Source: Lujinxingia vulgaris
GTDB taxonomy: Bacteria > Myxococcota_A > Bradymonadia > Bradymonadales > Bradymonadaceae
Assembly (NCBI RefSeq): GCF_007997005.1
Contig: NZ_VOSL01000146.1
Span: 1 to 64,000 of the forward strand
Direction: 5' to 3'
DNA length: 64,000 nt
The notes below the pieces were generated by a model, which saw nothing but the letters and a program-made list of their open reading frames with translations, was not told where the DNA came from and did no database searches. Positions within the stretch are counted from its first letter, which is position 1. Every line of letters starts with the position of its first letter. A program made the position numbers and the translations under genes. Of the stretch, positions 9,001-16,401 are shown one piece after another.

Positions 9001-9230
9001 TGGCGCGCGGCGTCTCGGGCGGCATCGGCCGATCGATCCAGGATCTGGCGCGCCTGAACAAGCGCGCTCGGGCGTGGGCTTTTGGCCTGGCCGGCGCGGG
9101 CCATCGCGCTGACGCGCGCCTCACCATCCTGGGCGGGGGCGGAGTCGGCGCCGAAACTAAAAAGGGCGATCGCGACGGTGGCCGCCAGCGCTCCCGCAGC
9201 CAGCCGGGGGGCAGGGGGACGTCGAGTCAT
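6093..9230 (-). CDS. Large TPR-containing soluble lytic transglycosylase (Slt-like)
   Basis: This 1045-residue exported enzyme is predicted to cleave peptidoglycan, forming 1,6-anhydro-muropeptides. It has an N-terminal signal peptide ending near APAQ, then about 450 residues of TPR-type helical repeats resembling the Slt70 superhelix. A proline/acid-rich insert lies at about 530-690 and includes the cysteine pair C-DPEDDG-C. The C-terminal SLT domain has catalytic Glu at about residue 900 in MLVESSFNPDSLSRADALG, plus GLLQVIP and AFAGYNGGPHRVGAW. It is longer than E. coli Slt70 (about 645 residues). No clear Shine-Dalgarno precedes the ATG at 9230, but the signal peptide supports this start. 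Confidence 0.9.
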   Translation of the reverse strand: MTRRPPAPRLAAGALAATVAIALFSFGADSAPAQDGEARVSAMARAGQAKSPRPSALVQARQILDRSADAARDAARQCATASLIGEEARQALLWQRPDEAAAALDALLQIECDTSASTRNLTHFQRAYLAYHQGDHATALTHLDALEGSTPIDDYVSYLRALNLSALERHQEAAQAYERVYEAKDSPMIWRARAAQAEALMAAERYEQAAPVLTQIAEMFPDYPRRHIILYLQGRALEATDRPQDAARSYQLAWFEFPYKEEGELALERLDVLREQGVTIAEIPREDRLKRFRQLRVDKFWPLAHELLTGLLEEHATESGDSAFENEVTLEIALNRYYSHQFEASLPYFEEARRRFEAGNEAGMSKRTLYRFHSFALARLGRFDEAIEALETLYRGEPARELLSALAGFYEQHGRYPEALAAYDRLYSAYRKRGWHYTYLLYKSGKFDEAYENLRRLADRSSGQNRAKYLYWTARTLERSGNDEEAALVFDDVAQAYPTSYYGLQAAGRLLDLRQRAGSDGGFVQAERVVESSDEVFDAFDEASFYGFRQAPGTYQDPRATPLPGALTEEGPVRRTDTGPYYATPCDPEDDGCVSTPSMVAPGVGLTWNPGRPLIAPSQLLGVEPDTSRDEIDDTDRDNIAGLDDRNAPQARVPSGEVDFTRPAGRVRYNAEARIYWGGRNGSDMAFVNYARGEMIGPVPEAITAYDDDTHRGGLARAVEEAGELFPNLERARWLWQAGWTTEARRVIRDVSLEFRGLSRRARAGSSPVELPYRRWGYYIDNRPPRKQAQLWGMESDELRFPVATTTSERRAQIARQQAIFDRRRRLDTVLVHAFQEVGDYHLVRRHALGNTWWLRRAPEGEARRYWMMAYPRAFPEKVIPLAKQHGVNPYMIWALMLVESSFNPDSLSRADALGLLQVIPRTGLKIADLFGDEDFGPYDLLEEDNAIAHGIFYFSRLVRKFHGQELFAFAGYNGGPHRVGAWLEMRGHQIPLDEFIEEIPYAEARGYAKKVLRFVNLYLRIYEDGEPLYVGQNVRQDYLEMPNF

Positions 9231-9409
9231 GGAAGGGTGCCTGGGTGACGGACGTGGTCAGTGAAGGTACGAGGCCGCAGCTCGACGGAGGTCACACGCC
9301 TTCTAGAGCGTGTCACACCGCCGGGGGATGCGTTCGGTAAACCGCGGCGCGAAGCGACGCTATTTCGCCGCACCAAAAGCTAACGCCGATGAGCGCCTGC
9401 GGCGAGTTT

Positions 9410-9613
9410 TTAGCTCTGGTGTTCGAGCGCGCGCATGGCGTCTTTGATGGCGAGCTTTCGCTTCTTGATGACGCGAGCCTCAAACTGCTCTTCGGGGGAG
9501 AGCGATCGCAGCTTCTCGAGTGCCTGAAGTCGCTCCTTAAGCTCGAGGTGTTGAGCGCGAAGCTCGTCGAGCGAACGGGGGCCTTCGGACATCGGGGTTC
9601 TGCGCTGCTGCAT
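9410..9613 (-). CDS. YdcH/DUF465-like small coiled-coil protein
   Basis: This 67-residue cytoplasmic protein has the DUF465 (YdcH) pattern of two amphipathic helices: LDELRAQHLELKERLQALE, then SPEEQFEARVIKKRKLAIKD ending in MRALE. Family members have no firmly assigned role. The frame extends upstream, but the ATG at 9613 is preferred because GAGGA lies 7 bases before it; the ATG at 9592 has no such site. It stands alone between the transglycosylase gene and the tRNA promoter region. Confidence 0.8.
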   Translation of the reverse strand: MQQRRTPMSEGPRSLDELRAQHLELKERLQALEKLRSLSPEEQFEARVIKKRKLAIKDAMRALEHQS

Positions 9614-9744
9614 AGCGTCCTCGCCATAGGGTAGGGGGGATGGCCTCAAGCTCACCCTTGAGGGCCATAGCTCCAGTGTGGGGATCTGCGGGGAAATATT
9701 CAACCGTCACACCTGTTATCCTCGGGTCAAAAGGCCAAAACCTG

Positions 9745-9773
9745 TTGACACACCCCTGCCCATCGGATAGCTA
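9745..9773 (+). promoter_or_regulatory. Probable sigma70-type promoter of tRNA-Gln
   Basis: A perfect -35 hexamer TTGACA (9745-9750) is followed by a 17-base spacer and the -10 box TAGCTA (9768-9773). It lies about 40 bases upstream of the tRNA, which fits a short leader. Confidence 0.7.
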
Positions 9774-9813
9774 TCCGCCTCCCAGAGGGGATGCCCGGCT
9801 ACGACGGGCGTGC

Positions 9814-9884
9814 TCGGGGATCGTCTAACGGCAGGACAGCGGGTTCTGGTCCCGTCAATCTAGGTTCGAATCCTAGTCCCCGAA
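9814..9884 (+). tRNA. tRNA-Gln (anticodon CUG)
   Basis: A full cloverleaf can be folded. The acceptor stem is TCGGGGA with TCCCCGA. The D arm contains GTCTAACGGCAGGAC. The anticodon stem GCGGG/CCCGT (one G-U pair) holds the loop TTCTGGT with anticodon CTG, which reads the glutamine codon CAG. The T arm is CTAGG-TTCGAAT-CCTAG. The discriminator base is A at 9884. The 3' CCA is not encoded (the next bases are TGA), so it must be added by tRNA nucleotidyltransferase. A TTGACA/TAGCTA promoter precedes it. Confidence 0.95.
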
Positions 9885-9986
9885 TGACGTCACTCACCAG
9901 AACCGAGTGATGCGGCATTTAACCACGAAAGACGCCACCGAAAGCGCACGACGCGCGACCGGGGCTTCACAGAGCAGGGAATCGAT

Positions 9987-10205
9987 ATGGCTACCAAGCG
10001 TCCCGCAAAGATCGCGAGTAAGAAAAAAGGCAAAGCCGACAGCCGCACCTGTCCGGTGTGCCAGACCGAGATGCAGATCACGCGCGTGATGCGCTTCACC
10101 GAAGGGCCCAGCGGCATGCTGTGGGCCTGCACGAGCAACTCCTGCCTGGCGCTGGTCTCCAAGCACGGCCAGCACGTGGGCAGCCTGCTCGACAAGAGCG
10201 CCTGA
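9987..10205 (+). CDS. Small zinc-ribbon-like protein, unknown function
   Basis: The 72-residue basic protein starts with a lysine-rich stretch (ATKRPAKIASKKKGK), then carries CPVCQTEM and, some 24 residues on, WACTSNSCLALVSKHG. The four cysteines make a C-x2-C...C-x4-C arrangement suited to one zinc ion, as in small zinc-ribbon proteins that bind nucleic acid or a partner. I do not recognise a named family. The ATG at 9987 is preceded by AGGGAA. It may be read from the tRNA-Gln promoter, as it begins about 100 bases after the tRNA and ends shortly before a strong terminator. Confidence 0.8.
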   Translation: MATKRPAKIASKKKGKADSRTCPVCQTEMQITRVMRFTEGPSGMLWACTSNSCLALVSKHGQHVGSLLDKSA

Positions 10206-10251
10206 TTGTGCATCGCATTCTGTCGCGCGTCGCCCGCGACGCCGACGACGA

Positions 10252-10282
10252 GAGAGCCCGCCTTCGAGCGGGCTTTTTTGTG
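10252..10282 (+). terminator. Intrinsic terminator after the zinc-ribbon gene
   Basis: AGCCCGC (10255-10261) pairs with GCGGGCT (10268-10274) around a 6-base loop and is followed by a TTTTTT run. It closes the tRNA-Gln/zinc-ribbon transcription unit. Confidence 0.9.
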
Positions 10283-10441
10283 GCCAGAGTCGGGCCGTAC
10301 CGGTCGACTCTGTTTGGAATGATCTTGAAGAAGCGCCGTCTTATAGGTCATGGTGGCGGGCTCCAAAGTAGAGGTTCGACCAAGGACGACCTTTCACCGT
10401 GAGCGCGACGACGTCGAACAACGATCGCAGGAGAAGGCTGG

Positions 10442-12748
10442 ATGATGAAAGCGAAGAAGCGGATAGGCGCCCTGGTAGCGGGCCTGTTGATGTCGGCCGG
10501 GACACTCACCGCGGTGCCCCAGGCGTGGGCTCAGGGTGGAAACGTGCGCTTCTCCTACGAGGAGGTGCGACTGGCCGACCAGCGCGACTATATGCTGGTG
10601 CCACGCGCCGAGGGCTCGCTGGCCGGGGAGGTCACCACGGAGACGCTGGAGCGGGCCTTTGAGAGCCTCCGCCGCGCCAAGCGTCCCACGTACGGAAACT
10701 CCTATGTGGAGGTCTCCGGTCGGGTGCCGGAGCGGGCGACGGTCGAGGTGCATATTGACCGCAACCACGCTCAGTACGCGCTGATCATCATCGCCGAGGC
10801 CGTCTACACCATGACGGAGTTCGGGGTGCCGGCGGTGAGCTTTCCGGGGCACGCGGATCGTCCGCTGACCCGCGCCGATGTGCCTTTTGCGGCGTATACG
10901 CTGAGTGTGCCGCTGTGGAAGGTCGTGCCCCCGGGGCCGGTGACCAGCGCTCAGGTGATCATGCCCGATGGTGAGCTTGTGGCGATGTCGCAGGTGCGCG
11001 AGCGCTGGGCGAGTGAGCGCGGGGCGGTCGTCGATCAGGTCTACAGCTACCTGGACGCGGTGCAGTCCCACACGGTGCGCTCGGCGGTGGAGGTGTTGCC
11101 GAAGCTCGGGGAGCTGCGCCTCGATGCGGTGCTCCCGCTGCTGAGTCACGAGGATGCCCGGGTGCGTCAGTCCACGCTGCGTGTTCTCGAAGAAGAGGCC
11201 GGTGAGGAGCGTGTGCTCACAGCGGTTGCCGAGCGCATGCCCGATGAGTCGAGCGCCACGCTGGCGCGGGCGATGGCCGAGTTCCTGGGCGAGGCCCGCG
11301 ATAAGACCTTTAACGTCCAGAAGCAGTTCTTCCTGCTGCGCCGGGGCGAAGATGCCGAGAAGTTGGCCGCCGCCGAGGCGCTGGCCGGGTTCTCGGGTGA
11401 TGAGCGCGTGGTCGAGCTTCTGGTCGCGACCCTCAGCGCCGAGAATAACGAGCTCGCGATGCGCGCTGCGGCGTCGCTCGAAGCGCTGGATGCCCATGAG
11501 GCCCGGGTGGCCGCTCTGGGCACCGACGCGATCGACGCCGAGGTTCGCCTGCAGCTCGCCGACGACCTCTCGGCCGACGATAAGCCCGCTGACGTGCGTC
11601 TGGCCGGGTTGAGCTATATCGCAAAACATCGCACCGAGGGGCACATCAATCAGGCGCTCAATGAGGTCGCCACGCTCAACACCGACGCCGGTCGCCAGGC
11701 GCTGGAAGCCTTCTTGAGCGACGAGAGCGCCCGCCGGCGTGCGGCGGCCACCGAGGCCCTGGTGCTACAGAATAATGTGGCCAGCGTCGCCGCACTCCGA
11801 GAGCGCGCCGAGGATGCCTCCGGCGCCGAAGAGGAGCGACTTACGGAGGCGGCCTACACCATCATGGTCGGGCAGTCGCTCGATGAGGTGCTTACGCAGA
11901 CCGAGTCGCGCAACCTGGCCGTGCAGCGCGTAGCCTACGAGGCCCTTGGCGAGCGCGCTGCGCGCCAGGGGGGCTCGCCATCCTCCCAGGTGCTCACGCG
12001 CCTGCTGGAGGGAAGTGAGAGCCGCGACGACGCCATCCGCGGCGCTGCGGCCCGCGCCCTCGGGCAGATCGGTGGGGAGCGCGCGCTAACTCGCCTCAGT
12101 GAGATGAGTGAGGATCGCTCCGCGGAGGTGCGCCGCAGCGTGGCGCTCGCGCTGGGGAACGCTCCCTCCAACCAGCAGGCCGATACGTTGACCGCCTACC
12201 TCGACGACAGCGATCCGAGGGTGGTCGCTGCGGCGGTCGACGCGATGGGGATGCGCAACGATCCGAGCGCGATCGAGCGCATTCGCCCGATGGCCACGCA
12301 TGAGTCGCCGGCGGTGCGCGCTGCGGCGCTGCGCGCGCTGACGACCTTTACGATCGGTGGTGACACCGAGTCGGTGCGCCGCCACCTCGGTCTTTTAGGG
12401 GGCGCGGTCAATGATCCGGCTCGCGAGGTGAAGATCGCCGCGCTCAATCAGCTCGGGCGCTTCGATCTGGCGATGGCGGTGACCAACATCGCGCTGCAGG
12501 TCAACTCCGAGGAGCCCGAACTTCGGGCGGTGGCCGTCCGCGCCCTGGGCAACACCGGCCACGCCAGCGCCCAGCCCCTGGTGGAGACCGCGCTGCGCGA
12601 TGGCGCCACCGAGGTGCGCCGCGAGGCGATCGTCGCGATGGCGAAGATGCCCGGCAGCACCAAAAAGGCGCGCCTGCAGACCCGCCTGGAGTCCGAAGAC
12701 GATCCGCAGCTCAAGGCGCTGATCCGCTCGACCATCGAGGAGATCTGA
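10442..12748 (+). CDS. Exported HEAT-repeat protein
   Basis: The 768-residue protein begins with a signal peptide (IGALVAGLLMSAGTLTA, ending near AWAQ). After a unique N-terminal domain of about 190 residues it consists largely of HEAT/PBS-lyase-like repeats. Examples are LLSHEDARVRQSTLRVLEE, ALGQIGGERALTRLSEMSED and AEVRRSVALALGNAP, which form an alpha solenoid used for protein binding. No catalytic motif is visible. I infer a periplasmic scaffold. The ATG at 10442 follows AGGAGA. It is the first gene of a tightly packed run: the DUF192 gene starts one base after its stop. Confidence 0.82.
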   Translation: MMKAKKRIGALVAGLLMSAGTLTAVPQAWAQGGNVRFSYEEVRLADQRDYMLVPRAEGSLAGEVTTETLERAFESLRRAKRPTYGNSYVEVSGRVPERATVEVHIDRNHAQYALIIIAEAVYTMTEFGVPAVSFPGHADRPLTRADVPFAAYTLSVPLWKVVPPGPVTSAQVIMPDGELVAMSQVRERWASERGAVVDQVYSYLDAVQSHTVRSAVEVLPKLGELRLDAVLPLLSHEDARVRQSTLRVLEEEAGEERVLTAVAERMPDESSATLARAMAEFLGEARDKTFNVQKQFFLLRRGEDAEKLAAAEALAGFSGDERVVELLVATLSAENNELAMRAAASLEALDAHEARVAALGTDAIDAEVRLQLADDLSADDKPADVRLAGLSYIAKHRTEGHINQALNEVATLNTDAGRQALEAFLSDESARRRAAATEALVLQNNVASVAALRERAEDASGAEEERLTEAAYTIMVGQSLDEVLTQTESRNLAVQRVAYEALGERAARQGGSPSSQVLTRLLEGSESRDDAIRGAAARALGQIGGERALTRLSEMSEDRSAEVRRSVALALGNAPSNQQADTLTAYLDDSDPRVVAAAVDAMGMRNDPSAIERIRPMATHESPAVRAAALRALTTFTIGGDTESVRRHLGLLGGAVNDPAREVKIAALNQLGRFDLAMAVTNIALQVNSEEPELRAVAVRALGNTGHASAQPLVETALRDGATEVRREAIVAMAKMPGSTKKARLQTRLESEDDPQLKALIRSTIEEI

Positions 12749-12749
12749 G

Positions 12750-13421
12750 ATGCCCCTGACCTCCGGCACGACAGCGTCGTCGGTGAGCCGCGGATGCCTC
12801 GTGCTGCTGGTGGGGCTGATGACGATGGCGTTTAGCTGCGAGCACACCTCGGGAGCGGAAGAGAGCGTCGCGTCCGACAGCGGGCGCAGCGAGGACGAGG
12901 CCTCGACCTGCGTGCTCGATGAGCACTGCGAGAGCTTCTATCGGTGCATCGAGAGCACCTGTCAGGTGCCCCCGGCGATGAGCGGCCAGCGTGACGAGGA
13001 GACGCCCGTGCTCAGCTTCTTCTCCCCCGACGTTGAGGTGCCCGAGGAGGGCGGTGAGCCACTGGTGAGCTTTTATACCGAGCTCGCGCTCACCGCGGCC
13101 GAGCAGTCGCGTGGGTTGATGTACCGCCCGCACATGCGCAACGACTGGGGGATGCTCTTTATCTACCCCGCCGAGCGCACGCTCTCCTTCTGGATGAAGA
13201 ACACGTTGATTCCCCTCGACATGATCTTCATCGATGACGCCGGCGAGGTCGTCGGGGTCGTGGAGATGGCGGAGCCGCAGACGCTTACGCCGCGCAGCGT
13301 GGATCGGCCGGCGCGCTACGTCTTTGAGATCAACGGTGGGTTGAGCGCCGAGCTGGGTATCGGCGAAGGCACCCGGGTACGATTTGAAAACATGGAAGGT
13401 CATCACACGCCGCGTCGCTGA
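12750..13421 (+). CDS. DUF192 family lipoprotein
   Basis: The 223-residue product has an N-terminal hydrophobic segment (RGCLVLLVGLMTMAF) followed by SC, a plausible lipoprotein signal. A short cysteine-rich segment comes next (CVLDEHCESFYRCIESTCQ), and then a DUF192 domain over the C-terminal ~120 residues. The domain shows SRGLMYRPHM, GMLFIYP, LSFWMKNTLIPLDMIFID and the VVEM strand, all typical of this small beta-barrel family of unknown function. The cysteine-rich stretch resembles the C-x5-C pattern often found in secreted myxobacterial proteins. The start lies one base after the HEAT-gene stop, and its 3' end overlaps the next gene by 38 bases. Confidence 0.85.
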   Translation: MPLTSGTTASSVSRGCLVLLVGLMTMAFSCEHTSGAEESVASDSGRSEDEASTCVLDEHCESFYRCIESTCQVPPAMSGQRDEETPVLSFFSPDVEVPEEGGEPLVSFYTELALTAAEQSRGLMYRPHMRNDWGMLFIYPAERTLSFWMKNTLIPLDMIFIDDAGEVVGVVEMAEPQTLTPRSVDRPARYVFEINGGLSAELGIGEGTRVRFENMEGHHTPRR

Positions 13422-15675
13422 GCTGCACCTGACGCGTACCTACCTGGTCGCCCTGGGGGCATGTGCTCTCGCGGCGGTGGTGCTCTCCTTTGTGCCCCTG
13501 CTCAACCTTGTGGGCTATGAGTCCGCAGCGTTCTTCGGGGTGCTCGGCGGGCTGCTCGCCACGGGGCTCACCGTGGCTGATGCGCGCCGCTTCGACGCGC
13601 TGAAGGGGCGCGCGCTGGACTTCGGGAGGCTCGCGCTGCGCAACCTGGCGCTGCTGATCGCGCCGCTGCTGATCCTGTCGCTCAACGGGCTTAGGGTTCC
13701 CAACTGCGACTGGGGAGCTGGCCTGAGCTTCTGGGCGCTGATCTCGGTGATGGCGGTGCTGATGGGCACGGCCAGCGCCTGGGTCGCGGTGACGGTGCTC
13801 CGAGGCCGTAAAGTCTCATACGCGCTGGCCTTCGGGTTGCCGCTGCTCGATGCCGCGGCGCTGGCGTACCACCTTGCAACCCAGCCCCCGATCGTCGGGC
13901 ATCAGTGGTTTCTGGGTTATTTTGGCGGCTCCATCTACGATGAGGCGCTGGCGGTGCCTGTAAGCCTCATCGTCTACCGGGCATTGCACGCTCTGGCGAT
14001 CGTGGCTGTGGTCGCGGCGCTCGACGCGCGCTGGCGCTGGAAGCAGGGCGCGCGCGCCGGCTGGACGGCGACCCTGGCGCTGGGAGCAACGCTCGCGATG
14101 GCAGTGGGGTTTGCCCACCGCCAGGACGCGGGCATCGCCATCGATCGCGACCACATCATCGCGGAGCTCGGCGGCGTCATTGAGACTGAGCACTTCTTGA
14201 TCTATCACCCGCAGACGCGCGCCTGGCAAAAGAAGGCCCCGCTGCTCGCCGAAGATCATGAGTACCGCTACGACCAGCTCAAGCGCTTCTTCGGTACCGA
14301 TCCCGTGGCCGAGCACGGTCGAAAGGTGCGCAGCTTCGTCTACGCCGATCGCGACTCCAAGGGCGCGCTGATGGGCGGGCGCAACACCATGGTGGCCAAA
14401 CTCTGGCTGCACGAGATGCACATCCTCTGGCGCGGCACCGGCGATCGGATGCTCACCCATGAGTTGGCGCACATCTTCACCGAACCCTTTGGCAGCGGCC
14501 CGTTGAGGCTGAGCATGCAGCGCGGCGTGGGCGTGAATATGGGGCTCGTCGAAGGGGTGGCCTTTGCCGCTGAATGGCCCGCCCGTGAACTCGACGCTCA
14601 CCAGGCCAGCCGCGCGATGCGCGAGCTGGGCATTGCCCCGGACCTCGGAGCCCTGCTGGGCGCGTCGGGTTTCTGGACCCAGGCCTCCGGCCGGGCCTAC
14701 ACCCTGATGGGCTCCTTTGTGCGCTACCTCATCGATACCTACGGCATTGAGCGCTTTAAAGAGGTCTACGGTGAAGGCCACTTTGAGGAGGTCTATGGCA
14801 ACGACGTGGGCGCGCTGGTCGGGGAGTGGGAGCGCTTTGTCGACGCCCTCGATCTCAGTGAGGATCAACGCGAGGTGGCGCGCTACCTCTACGATCGCCC
14901 CAGCATCTTCGTCAGGGTCTGCGCCCGCACCATGGCGGAGTGGCGACGTCAGGCCAACGAGGCCTCCCGAGACGGCCAGCCGGCGGAGGCCATCGTGCTC
15001 TTAAGGCGCGTGCTCGATGCGCAGCCCGAGCTGCTCTGGGCACACCTGGAGCTGGCGCGCGCCCTGGCGCAGATGGGCCAGATGGATGAGGCCCTCGATC
15101 TTCTGGAGGCGCGTCAGCAGAGCCCCTTAAGCCCGGTGGAGCGCGCGGAACTCGAAGCCCTGATGGGCGATCTACGCTGGAGGGCGGGTCGCGCAAAGGA
15201 GGCGTCGCAGAGCTACGCGTCGTGCCTGGAGGTCGGAGTGCCCGTCGATCTGGAGCGCTCCCTGCAGATGCGTCTGCGCTATGCGCGACGCGAACAACGC
15301 CGCGCGCGCTCCTATCTGATCGACACCCCCGGTGGTGCGATGGGCATGTACCGGTTGATGCGCTGGGATGAGGAGACCCCCGAGGACCCCGGGGTAGCCT
15401 ACCTGATCGGCCGTCGCCTCTGGCAGAGCGAGGAGTGGGTCGAGGCGCGCCCCTGGCTGGAGCGTGCCCAGGGCTCACTTGGCGTCGAGGTGCTGGACGC
15501 TGAGGCCGCCCTGATGTTAGGTCAGGTCCACTATTTCCTGGGCCGTGCGCAGGATGCTCAAGCGCTCTTTGAGGCGCTGAGTCACTCCCCGTTGACCCGT
15601 TACCGCGAAGAGGCGCGTCAGTGGCTTGATCGCCTGCAGTGGAAAAGGAATAGCATCGAGAATGGAGTGCGTTAG
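13384..15675 (+). CDS. Polytopic membrane protein with HExxH peptidase domain and TPR repeats
   Basis: The 763-residue protein starts with about seven membrane helices (residues ~15-250). An extracytoplasmic gluzincin-like (peptidase MA) domain follows, with H359-E-L-A-H363 in MLTHELAHIFTEPFG and a downstream glutamate in GVAFAAEWP as a possible third zinc ligand. The C-terminal ~250 residues carry TPR repeats (AEAIVLLRRVLDAQPELLWA and similar). I infer a membrane-tethered protease or a peptide-binding pseudoprotease. The start is a TTG at 13384 inside the DUF192 gene, a 38-base overlap with only a weak ribosome site, so the exact start is uncertain. Its place after two other envelope proteins suggests a common role. 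Confidence 0.8.
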   Translation: MKTWKVITRRVAELHLTRTYLVALGACALAAVVLSFVPLLNLVGYESAAFFGVLGGLLATGLTVADARRFDALKGRALDFGRLALRNLALLIAPLLILSLNGLRVPNCDWGAGLSFWALISVMAVLMGTASAWVAVTVLRGRKVSYALAFGLPLLDAAALAYHLATQPPIVGHQWFLGYFGGSIYDEALAVPVSLIVYRALHALAIVAVVAALDARWRWKQGARAGWTATLALGATLAMAVGFAHRQDAGIAIDRDHIIAELGGVIETEHFLIYHPQTRAWQKKAPLLAEDHEYRYDQLKRFFGTDPVAEHGRKVRSFVYADRDSKGALMGGRNTMVAKLWLHEMHILWRGTGDRMLTHELAHIFTEPFGSGPLRLSMQRGVGVNMGLVEGVAFAAEWPARELDAHQASRAMRELGIAPDLGALLGASGFWTQASGRAYTLMGSFVRYLIDTYGIERFKEVYGEGHFEEVYGNDVGALVGEWERFVDALDLSEDQREVARYLYDRPSIFVRVCARTMAEWRRQANEASRDGQPAEAIVLLRRVLDAQPELLWAHLELARALAQMGQMDEALDLLEARQQSPLSPVERAELEALMGDLRWRAGRAKEASQSYASCLEVGVPVDLERSLQMRLRYARREQRRARSYLIDTPGGAMGMYRLMRWDEETPEDPGVAYLIGRRLWQSEEWVEARPWLERAQGSLGVEVLDAEAALMLGQVHYFLGRAQDAQALFEALSHSPLTRYREEARQWLDRLQWKRNSIENGVR

Positions 15676-15768
15676 ACGTCGCGCCGCCGGAGTCCACCGG
15701 TGGGCCCGCCCATGAAGAACTTCTGAGGGAGCTTTCCGCGCTTCCCACGTACTGAGCAGGAGCCCTGT

Positions 15769-16311
15769 ATGTTGATGCCCCGAGGTATCGCCCGCGCCGC
15801 CGTGGCGCTGATGACGCTTATCTTTGTGACACTGAGCCTGGGCTGTGCCTCGCGCTACATCACCCCCGATTCGCTCTACACCGATGATCCGGAGTTCCGC
15901 ATCGACGCCGAGAGCGAGATCGTCGACACCACCGAGGCGCGCGAAGTGCTCGATGTGCTCTATCGCTACCGCCGGGCGGTCGTGGAGAAGGACTACGGCA
16001 CCCTCAATCAGCTCGTCAGCGATGACTATTACGACAACGCCGGGACCACCGAGACGACCTCGGATGATTACGGCCGCGATGAACTCGTCTCCGTGCTCGA
16101 GATGACCGCACAGCACGCCGACCGCATCCAGATGGCCGTGGTCGTCAAGGGGCTGAAGGTGGAGGGCGCGCGCGCCCACGTCGACTACGAGTACGACTAC
16201 GCCTACCAGTACGAGGTGGGTGATATGAAAACCTGGGATGCGGGCGTGGACGTCAACCGCCTGCGCCTGGTGCACGAAGAGGACCGCTGGAAGATCGTCG
16301 GCGGGCTCTGA
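15769..16311 (+). CDS. NTF2-like lipoprotein
   Basis: The 180-residue product has a lipoprotein signal (AVALMTLIFVTLSL) with lipobox SLGC. Its mature domain has an NTF2/SnoaL-like pattern: helix EVLDVLYRYRRAVVEKDYGT, then LNQLVSDDYYDN, then a curved sheet ending RLRLVHEEDRWKIVGGL. Such domains bind small ligands or partners, and no catalytic residues are evident. GCAGGAG precedes the ATG at 15769. It sits between two HExxH/TPR proteins in the same orientation. Confidence 0.8.
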   Translation: MLMPRGIARAAVALMTLIFVTLSLGCASRYITPDSLYTDDPEFRIDAESEIVDTTEAREVLDVLYRYRRAVVEKDYGTLNQLVSDDYYDNAGTTETTSDDYGRDELVSVLEMTAQHADRIQMAVVVKGLKVEGARAHVDYEYDYAYQYEVGDMKTWDAGVDVNRLRLVHEEDRWKIVGGL

Positions 16312-16317
16312 TGCGGC

Positions 16318-16340
16318 ACCCTGTTTCAGGGTTCGGTTTT
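16318..16340 (+). terminator. Weak intrinsic terminator or attenuator
   Basis: ACCCTG and CAGGGT form a 6-bp stem with a TTT loop, followed by TCGGTTTT. The U-run is interrupted, so read-through into the next gene is likely. Confidence 0.45.
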
Positions 16341-16401
16341 CCCAACACGAACGACGAGAGCGTGACGTAGAACGGCGCGCAGTGCCCGGACCGGAGCAGC
16401 G

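Noticed and set aside
9885-9986. Further tRNA genes after tRNA-Gln
   Set aside because: No second cloverleaf or T-loop GTTCGAAT-type sequence is present before the zinc-ribbon gene.
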